Shown one piece after another: positions 17,690-23,551 of a DNA stretch of 23,551 bases. The notes below the pieces were generated by a model. It saw only the letters and a list, made by a program, of their open reading frames with translations. It had not been told where the DNA came from and ran no database searches. The stretch lies in NCBI GenBank assembly GCA_003427395.1, contig BFEA01000030.1, positions 257,353 through 280,903 of the forward strand, in the 5' to 3' direction. A program made the translations under genes and the position numbers. Each line of letters starts with the position of its first letter. Within the stretch, counting starts at the first letter, position 1. The stretch is from Chara braunii (lineage: Eukaryota; Streptophyta; Charophyceae; Charales; Characeae).

Positions 17690-18760
17690 ACTTGACCAAA
17701 ATAGACTCGAATTCCTTTACCGTCCTCCCCTTCCAATTTCTTTCGTGGACATCCAATCTCCTGTCCATGAGTCATACACCAATCCGAACATTATAGGGAT
17801 ACCGTCAATGCATGTCCTGAGTTTTACCTCGGCCTTAAATTTTTCCCAATACGTTTGCATCGGTTCCATAAAGTGAACACGGACCTAAGCATGTAACGTA
17901 GCTAGAATTTCCTCGAAATCTCTGTTAGTCAACTCCGGTCTCATTTCCAAATATAGGCAATAAAGGGTCTGAGATGTGAAAATTTGGTATCCTCTCTGAG
18001 GAATGGCTGGGCTACCACGACTGTTTGTTCCACATTCACGTGACCTTTGAAAACTTCATCAATGATGAAGTCCGAAAGAGTAGCCTCTATATAGCCGGCG
18101 GGATAAACAAAATTTGATGTCCATCTTGCTTCTATCATTGGTATGACAGGCCGAAACTCCCCCCAGCTCGCCTCTCTGATTTTGTCCTCAAGGACTGTCC
18201 CTGTAATTATGATATATCGCGACAGGGGTTGACTATGTCATACCGCCAGGTGTACCTCATGCATCCTCCATAGATGTGACGAAAGATACAAGGTTGTTCG
18301 TATTATTATACTTTTCCTATCTGGGGTGTGCCCAATTTCTACCCATACAAATGCTTCGGGCCCAATCGAGGCGCCCCACCATGCTGTGATTTCCTCCTCT
18401 CTCTCACTTAGGCCCCGACGTCGGATTCGGAATTTTGTAGTGCACGCCGGCGAGATCTCATCCGAACACGAGATACCGTGACCACGTGTGTGCCCTCCCC
18501 CTTTCATTCGAAACGTAGGGCAACGACTCGCTGGGAAGTACAACGATACTTTTTGGATTGAATTCCTCATCGCCGTGAGACCTCGCGCGCACCTTTTTCC
18601 TTAGATCGCGTGGCGACATACCCCTTCTTACTAAAGCCGGAACAACACGGGGGATTTCAGTTCCGTCTGTGTCCCCACATTCAATTTTCCCAAAAATCCT
18701 TGGCACACCCCATTTTGGCTGTTCAGCACAGGGCGTGAGGTTGAGCGTCACAATCCGCCC
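17690..18760 (-). pseudogene. Relic copy 2: decayed coding sequence of unknown family
   Basis: Minus-strand readings cover about 1 kb with few breaks. First comes WGVPRIFGKIECGDTDGTEI from 18751. After a frame change comes a part with EEITAWWGASIGPEAFVWVE. Past TGA 18238-18240 in the same register comes IIITGTVLEDKIREASW to TAA 17941. After a further register change comes MEPMQTYWEKFKAEVKL. The upper 350 bp match copy 1 at 135-535 in inverted orientation. The mix of strand-like and aromatic residues suggests a folded protein, but I recognise no family and cannot say whether it is a mobile-element or viral relic. Confidence 0.5.
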
Positions 18761-18994
18761 AAATCAGAGCCCGGATATTTGCGAGGATCACACACCCAAA
18801 AACCGCTCACAATCTTCTGTACGTAAGCACTTCAAGCCCCAATCAACCGACAACTTAGCATCGTCCTCGAAATCGCGATGGAGTTGGACCGGCTAACAAA
18901 AGCTACCCTTTTTGACTTTTCTCGACCAGCCCCGGCCTTGTCTTGTAGTGTGGTGTGTGGTGGAGTGAGGCGGCTTTTTGGTGAGAGAAGTCCA
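18761..18994. other. Short intergenic stretch
   Basis: No gene or clear repeat is visible. The right half is G/T-rich and leads into the palindrome at 18995. Confidence 0.4.
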
Positions 18995-19012
18995 GTGGTG
19001 AGTACTCACCAC
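18995..19012. repeat. Perfect 18-bp palindrome
   Basis: GTGGTGAGTACTCACCAC is its own reverse complement. It sits next to the T-rich end of the SINE-like unit. It could be a binding site or chance; nothing else supports a role. Confidence 0.85.
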
Positions 19013-19022
19013 ACAAATCAAT

Positions 19023-19425
19023 TCTTTTTTTTTAATAAAGTAAGCTACATTATTCTCTCAATTTCACCTCACACTACCTACCTACCACTACTAATGGGAA
19101 CCCCATAGCAGCCAGAACTGTGTTCACGAGAGAATATGTGGAGCCTGCTCCCGAATACCGGCCAGGGGACAGAAGGTAGCATCAGGGACCATGCCAACAG
19201 GACCAATCCCTGTGCCTCCCCTCCGGTCCCCTCCCCTACGAACATCAGCAGACTCTGCTCAATGCCGATCGGCAATCAGGGGATTGAGTGGTCCACTCTA
19301 TCTCTAGGTGGCAGGAAGGTACATGAGGCCAAGCATGCCCAGGAAGGTACATGCAGCGAATGGGGATTGAGCCCACGACCTCCAGAATGCAACTTGCCAG
19401 CCTTACCAACTGCGCTAGGCCTAAT
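19023..19425 (-). mobile_element. tRNA-derived SINE-like element
   Basis: On the minus strand the head contains TAGCGCAGTTGGTAAGG (19417-19401), a good pol III A box, then about 20 nt later GGTCGTGGGCTCAATCCCCA (19380-19361), a B-box/T-arm match. The body runs to an A-rich end (T run on plus at about 19024-19033). The tRNA fold is incomplete: the anticodon stem does not pair, so this is not a working tRNA. A second B-box-like string, CTCAATCCCC, lies at 19288-19279, and CAGGAAGGTACATG is repeated at 19312 and 19340, so the body may be composite. Confidence 0.65.
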
Positions 19426-19552
19426 TTGATGAGTGGTGGAGCGAGGCCCTTATTGCCTTCAGGGAATCCCTACCGTAGCAGCCGTCGTTTGTGGAGGGCC
19501 GAACACCACTTTCCCCTTTTTCGTACAGAAAAAGAGAAGAGAACGAAAAAGG

Positions 19553-19816
19553 TTTGGATGGTTTTTGTGAGAACGCGTCGCTGCCGACGTGGCGCCAGGA
19601 TATCCGAAAAAGTGACTAACAAGCAAAGCACGTGCGGCTAAGGGCTACACCTTCAAGCTAATCAAATCACTGTTAAGAAACAAGTCCTGTGTTCGAATCC
19701 AACAGGCTCAATGAATGACTGAATCGGCGCAGCCTGTTGCCTCAACTCTGTGGCAACAGAAAGGGAAGGGAAAAAATTAAACAAAAAAGAATCATGAACG
19801 TGAAAAAAAACACGGG

Positions 19817-19850
<34 letters not shown>
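19553..19850 (+). mobile_element. SINE-like insertion with long A tail and possible target-site duplication
   Basis: A plus-strand unit contains a leucine-tRNA-like stretch (TGCGGCTAAGGGC near 19632 and a B box, GTGTTCGAATCC, near 19690). It is followed by a short body and A-rich sequence ending in about 33 A (19817-19849). ACGAAAAAGG occurs exactly at 19543-19552 and 19851-19860, on either side of a 298-bp insert. A shorter match, CGAAAAAG, at about 19603 would give a smaller element starting nearer the tRNA head, so the left edge is uncertain. Confidence 0.55.
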
Positions 19851-20161
19851 ACGAAAAAGGAGGGCCTCCAGCAAAAAGCGCAGGCCACCTTTGGCGCAGC
19901 ACTCGTGATACATGAAAAGCGGTGAGCACATCTTCACGTGGAAAGGGGAAAGATATATATCCTACACAATGAATACTGGGGGCTTCGAGACGACGGACGT
20001 ATGCATTTATACGTCTGCGTTTTTATAAAGGTGCCCTCGGCTGTCTTGCATCGGGGGGTGGTCAGGCGGAGTTGTCTCCATTCTGCACAGATAAGGGTGC
20101 ATATAGCATTATTATGTGAAAAAACTTGGGATAGCATTATTATTTATTAGTATTTCAATGT

Positions 20162-20358
20162 GGGGGAAACTACGGGGGAGTCACAGAAATGAGTTATAAT
20201 TGCACTACGGGCCAAGATACATTTTCAAATTGCAGTTCGGGCAATGTATACAACCCAGCTTTCTGGCCAGGTAGGGTGCCCCAAATGCAATTGCAAACTG
20301 TATCCTGTCCCATACTGCAATTCTAACTCGTTTTTGCGACTCTCCTGAAGTTACCCCT
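20162..20358. repeat. 197-nt foldback with 82-nt arms (MITE- or hairpin-RNA-like)
   Basis: The arm 20162-20243 pairs with 20277-20358 without gaps, with roughly four in five positions matching by my manual alignment; many mismatches are transitions. The loop is 20244-20276. Landmarks are GAGTTATAATTGCA on the left and TGCAATTCTAACTC on the right. The left arm itself holds two similar units of about 30 bp starting AATTGCA (20198 and 20228). It could be a miniature inverted-repeat element or a small-RNA precursor. No convincing target-site duplication was seen. Confidence 0.85.
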
Positions 20359-20690
20359 TAAAAATTTGTTATCGAAAATAAATTAATAATCGAAGACGAA
20401 CAAAATTTACCCTTCAACCTTCTGTCCCCCATTGCCATCCACAGAGTCCACAGAAACCCGGCTCTCTGATGAACTTTTTATTTAGTTATTAGTTAGTTAG
20501 CCGCTATCTGGAGGAGCAGTCCGTGTCGTTGTTCCCCAACATTATGAATTCCCTTGTCCACACCTCCCTTGGTCCATACGCAAAAAACCACTGCCAGTTC
20601 ATAGTACTAGGGTAGGTAGGAACGTACTAAGACAAGTTTTAAGACAGAGTGAAGGAGTTTTACGTCGATCAGGATCAGTAACAAAGTCTA
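20359..20690. other. A/T-rich stretch with no feature seen
   Basis: No gene, A/B box or strong inverted repeat was found. TAGTTA/TTAGTT strings occur around 20480-20500. Confidence 0.4.
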
Positions 20691-20817
20691 TATATAAGCG
20701 AAACCGGCTGATGCTGCCGGGATAACTCCGGGTTGAATTGTGAGGTCCCCGGCCAAAGTTTGGGAATAATAATCAAGGATCAATTCAAAACAAAAAAAAA
20801 AACAAAAAAAAAAAAAC
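20691..20817 (+). mobile_element. Possible retroposon 3' end with A-rich tail
   Basis: TATATATAAG at about 20690 is followed by a GC-rich, self-complementary stretch (CCGGCTGATGCTGCCGG and neighbours) with a weak B-box-like GGGTTGAATTGTG. The segment ends in A-rich sequence (about 20788-20816). The layout resembles a short retroposon, but neither boxes nor target duplication are convincing. Confidence 0.3.
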
Positions 20818-20886
20818 ACTGCCAATCAACCCAGTCCCAGAAACCTCTGGGCACCACGCTCTCCCACCATAAGGGACCGGGGGCAA

Positions 20887-20975
20887 GGTCCCACTTGCGC
20901 AAATTAGGAGGGAGATTTCGGCCGTTGATCTTTTCTATCTACGGTCAGTATCTCTTAATTCGTGCAAGTGGGATC
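20887..20975. repeat. Inverted repeat with 20-bp arms
   Basis: 20887-20906 and 20956-20975 are reverse complements at 17 of 20 positions, with TCCCACTTGC/GCAAGTGGGA exact. The spacer is 49 nt. Confidence 0.8.
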
Positions 20976-21371
20976 TAGACCCGGAGTGTTCTAGAGCCTC
21001 GTGGCGACACACATCACAGAGGGGAGAGGGGGGGGAGATGTCCATCCCCTTCTTCACACACCAATCTGCAGTGGGGACGCTGGAGTGGAGGTCAAGGCAT
21101 TGAAGTCCCGCAATTTTTTTTATTTTTTATTTTTTGGAACATTTCTTGATTTATGCGTGTCATCCATCCTTGCGCAGGGGCCATTTGCTAATCTACTTCT
21201 TTCTCTGTATCGTTCCAATCCTTTTAACGGATGTCCCGAAGGACGACAGACCAGCTCTTTCTATCTCTGTGAGACTGAGAATCAAGTAGTTAAGAGAGAG
21301 ACTGACCCAGGAGGTGTTGAAGGAGACTGGGTTCCAAATATTCCAAGCATCAATCTGTAATGTAAAAGCTG

Positions 21372-21391
21372 TTTTTTTTTTTTTTTTTTTT
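21372..21391. repeat. T20 homopolymer
   Basis: Twenty T directly before the tandem units at 21392. Together they could be a minus-strand retroposon with its A tail, but no head is seen. Confidence 0.95.
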
Positions 21392-21515
21392 GAGCGAAGC
21401 ACTGGGCGTAATGGCGGTGAGGGCACAGTCACACTGGGACTTTTTAAATTGAGCTCTGGGCGTAATGGCGGTCAGAGACATCCAACACGAGCTGTAAATG
21501 CGGTCAGGTACATCC
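21392..21515 (+). repeat. Imperfect tandem repeat, three units
   Basis: Units start at 21392, 21451 and 21489, each with GAGC. CTGGGCGTAATGGCGGT is exact in the first two (21402 and 21456). The third is shorter (GAGCTGTAAATGCGGTCAG). Unit lengths differ, so this is an old array. Confidence 0.8.
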
Positions 21516-21627
21516 AGGAAACTCGTAGTGTGCCTGTGCTCTGCGCGGTGCCGCGGGGGAAAGGAATCAACCTATACGAGCGCAGCTTCGCGTAGATACT
21601 ACTGTAGATAGTGACGGATGTATCTTC

Positions 21628-21697
21628 CCACTTTCTGCGTGAAAGTGCGGTCGCTTCGTTTCATGGTTGACAACTTCACGTAGAAAGTGGCCACTTT
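21628..21697. repeat. Inverted repeat with overlapping palindrome
   Basis: CCACTTTCTGCGTGAA (21628) pairs with TTCACGTAGAAAGTGG (ending 21690) with one mismatch and one bulge nearby. The right arm runs into a perfect 14-bp palindrome, AAAGTGGCCACTTT (21684-21697). Confidence 0.75.
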
Positions 21698-21928
21698 TTG
21701 TTGGGCGCGGGGCGAGCGGCGTAAAGAAACGGGAAAAGGAACTTCCTGCTCTTGATGGCAGCGCATCTGGACGTAAAAAGAGGCTAGATGCTTCTGCCAC
21801 TGCCACCATGAAGATCGTGGCGCCGATTCTGAAGGGGGCAAATGCAATGAAGCCAAGAAGTGAAAAAGAACACATCATACCTTTCTCGGCTTTTTCGCTG
21901 AGCTCAAGTGTAGTTTCTGTTCTGATCC

Positions 21929-21955
21929 GTGGCCCGATGTGGTCCGTCGGGCCAC
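21929..21955. repeat. Perfect 9-bp stem hairpin, copy 1 of a repeated motif
   Basis: GTGGCCCGA and TCGGGCCAC enclose a 9-nt loop. The flanks TCTGATCC before and ATGA after recur around the hairpin at 22005-22047, and an A22 tract follows at 21959. Confidence 0.85.
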
Positions 21956-22004
21956 ATGAAAAAAAAAAAAAAAAAAAAAAGAAGAACGCATCTGTTCTCA
22001 TCAG

Positions 22005-22047
22005 TTTAATATCTGATCCGTGGTCCATTGGGCCACATGATATTAAA
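22005..22047. repeat. Two-tier hairpin, copy 2 of the motif
   Basis: Outer arms TTTAATATC (22005-22013) and GATATTAAA (22039-22047) are exact complements. The inner stem is GTGGTCC/GGGCCAC (one G-U type pair) around ATT. TCTGATCCGTGG and GGGCCACATGA are shared with copy 1 about 90 bp upstream. Confidence 0.88.
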
Positions 22048-22159
22048 TTATTTTTTCATTAAATTAAATTTTCAGGGGTACGGTGGGGTCATATGGGTAC
22101 TCGATCCCCCTAAGTTGTCTCTCTGTATTGCACTGCAGCAGAGTGCGCTCGCCCCATTC

Positions 22160-22360
22160 TCCCTTCCGGGGGGGGGGGAACGAAAAAGAAAAAAAAAAAG
22201 GAAAAAAAGGAATAAAAAAGAGAACGATGTCCTCCCCAACATCCGCCCCCCGCGCCCCGCCCCCCCCCAAAAAAAAGGGACAAAAACACAACACAAAACA
22301 AAGCGAAGGGCAAGAAAAGAGGGCAAAAAGAAAAAAAACAAAAAAAAAGCCAAGAGGGCG
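22160..22360. repeat. Homopolymer-rich low-complexity DNA
   Basis: G10, C-rich and A-rich runs alternate. Open frames on both strands here reflect composition only. Confidence 0.9.
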
Positions 22361-22750
22361 AGTGCTCTCATTACGTTTCCCCGCCTGCAACTCAACTCGT
22401 AGCGCCTCGCCGCACCGTTTCCCAAATTTGCCGAGTGGAGCATGCATCTTCCGCTAGAACGTGGACAGATACAGCCGCCCTAGCTCTTATCTTTGCACAT
22501 TTAATGAGGGGAGCGCTTTGGGAGCGAGCGCGCGTGCCAAATGTTGGAGCGTCGGACTTCGCGAAATGCTGTGCGTACTTTGGGCGATGCCGCCCACCAT
22601 CGCCTTTTTCTTCCTGCTCCTCTTCCTTTCTCCTTTTTTCCATCTTTATATGAAAGGGGTTTTGAGAAATGATGGTGACAACGAATGAAGGGGTTTTGCG
22701 AAATCCCCCCCCTCCTTTTTTTTTTTTGTTCTTGTTTCCTCTTTTCATCA
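22361..22750. other. Stretch without a supported gene
   Basis: Mixed sequence. A short direct repeat, GGGGTTTTG followed by GAAAT, occurs near 22658 and 22691. Nothing else is recognisable. Confidence 0.4.
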
Positions 22751-22754
22751 TCAT

Positions 22755-22812
22755 ATCTGTGATGATATATGATGATGATGATGATTGAGAAAAAGAAAAA
22801 GAAAAAAAAAAA

Positions 22813-22861
<49 letters not shown>
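22755..22861. repeat. (ATG)n trinucleotide repeat
   Basis: A broken GAT/ATG tract, an A-rich spacer, then about 16 uninterrupted ATG units at 22813-22860. A T17 run follows at 22884-22900. The His/Ser repeat frames across it are artefacts. Confidence 0.95.
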
Positions 22862-22862
<1 letters not shown>

Positions 22863-23052
22863 GCTTTCGAGGAATTGCGTCGATTTTTTTTTTTTTTTTT
22901 GTCAGCATGAGAAGCTTGTTCGCCGCTAGGCCAACTTTGTCTAATTAATTGGTCCATCGGGACATCCGTGAAAATTGGAACGATACAGAGAATGAAGATT
23001 ATCATGGCCCGGCCCCTGCGCAAGGATGTGATGTGAGATGAGCATTACAAGA

Positions 23053-23095
23053 TGACGTCACACTCAGCAGAGTCGACCACTCAGCAGAGTCGACA
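23053..23095. repeat. TGACGTCA palindrome followed by a 17-bp tandem duplication
   Basis: TGACGTCA, the full CRE consensus, lies at 23053-23060. ACTCAGCAGAGTCGACC follows at 23062-23078 and is repeated at 23079-23095 with only the last base different. No gene lies nearby, so a regulatory role is speculative. Confidence 0.7.
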
Positions 23096-23274
23096 AGATT
23101 GACGATTAGTGAAAAAAATGTTTAAGTCCGAATAATACGTTCGACAACACCCTGCGCAAGTGAGGATGACATGCATAAGTCGAGAAATGGTCCAAATTAA
23201 AAATTTTGTGCAGATCTCTGCAATGAAATGTTTTTTTTTTTTTTTTTTAAGCGCTGGAAGAAGGGAGTAATGCA

Positions 23275-23396
23275 CCTTACTGCCGTCTTCACCCGAATAC
23301 AACTCCCGGTCATTATCACCGCATCTGGACTGAAAGCTGCCCCAGATACGGCCATGATGACTGGCCATTCTATTCGGGTCGAAGACGGCAGGAAGG
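23275..23396. repeat. 122-nt foldback (MITE- or hairpin-RNA-like)
   Basis: Nearly the whole segment folds on itself. CTGCCGTCTTCACCCGAATA (23280) pairs with TATTCGGGTCGAAGACGGCA (from 23371) with one bulge. CCGGTCATTATCACCGCA and the following TCTGG pair with CCAGAT (23342) and GGCCATGATGACTGG. The loop is 23329-23341. CCTT/AAGG extends the base past one mismatch. A T18 run lies just upstream (23231-23248). The size suits a miniature inverted-repeat element or a small-RNA precursor. Confidence 0.85.
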
Positions 23397-23484
23397 ACTT
23401 TATCCAGGACGCAAAAACTCGAAATTGGGCCGTGGGGGAGAAGGGGAAGGGGAAGGGGGGCGATATTACGGCATGTACTATTTG

Positions 23485-23507
23485 TATATGTGTGTGTGTG
23501 TTTGTGT

Positions 23508-23551
<44 letters not shown>
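23485..23551. repeat. (GT)n microsatellite at scaffold end
   Basis: An interrupted then pure GT run continues to the last base, so the true length is unknown. Confidence 0.97.

Noticed and set aside
17442-17876. Plus-strand 144-residue Arg-rich frame
   Set aside because: It overlaps the minus-strand relic and has no motif or matching neighbour; probably a shadow frame.
18458-18751. RhoGAP-like similarity of WGVPRIFGK ... IPRVVPALV
   Set aside because: Only a loose resemblance to the start of that domain. The catalytic arginine region and the rest of the fold are not seen.
19361-19417. A functional tRNA gene on minus
   Set aside because: A and B boxes are present, but the anticodon and D stems do not pair. 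The SINE interpretation fits better.
22501-23023. Frames with poly-His or poly-Ser tracts
   Set aside because: They are the ATG repeat and T/A homopolymers read in different registers.

Overview
This window looks like a repeat-dominated scaffold from a draft eukaryotic genome. It begins in (AT)n and ends in (GT)n, which suggests the assembly broke at simple repeats. It also carries isolated N calls, long A/T homopolymers, pol III-type retroposons with A tails, and two different reverse-transcriptase retroelements. I see no intact cellular gene, no rRNA, no canonical tRNA, no CRISPR array and no bacterial signals. The host cannot be named from sequence alone. The gag-pol has a look shared with fungal and algal Ty3-type elements, but that is only an impression.

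Layout. 1-535: (AT)n, then a relic that recurs in inverted orientation at about 18.4-18.8 kb. About 536-5668, minus strand: a decayed Ty3/Gypsy-type gag-pro-pol with a CCHC knuckle, an aspartic-protease remnant, RT with FLDD, RNase H, and an integrase cut off at the relic. 5698-10897 (possibly to 12176), same strand: a tightly packed string of about ten small reading frames of unknown function that runs directly into gag with only 29 nt between. Neighbouring frames are joined by stop/start contacts (TAGATG, TAAGGATG, ATGGCTAG) or 14-23 nt overlaps. One two-frame cassette is present three times. 12.2-14.6 kb: purine-rich and pyrimidine-rich low-complexity DNA around an (AG)n tract. 14664-16928, minus: a Penelope-like RT frame with two in-frame TGA codons and a damaged catalytic box. 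16959-17290: a CGTACG palindrome cluster, A-rich DNA and (TG)n. 17.7-18.76 kb, minus: the second, longer copy of the relic. 19.0-23.5 kb: SINE-like units, a 197-nt foldback, a 122-nt foldback, several smaller hairpins, tandem repeats and homopolymers.

How it fits together (inference). The best reading of 0.5-11/12 kb is one very large, decayed Ty3-type element whose 5' part encodes a multi-cistron array upstream of gag. The 29-nt gap between the array and gag leaves no room for an LTR or primer-binding site, so the array and gag probably shared a transcript. I found no recognisable LTR on either side. Where family knowledge allows a diagnosis, the premature stops fit C-to-T or G-to-A transitions. 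The array upstream of gag is the part most likely to be undescribed.
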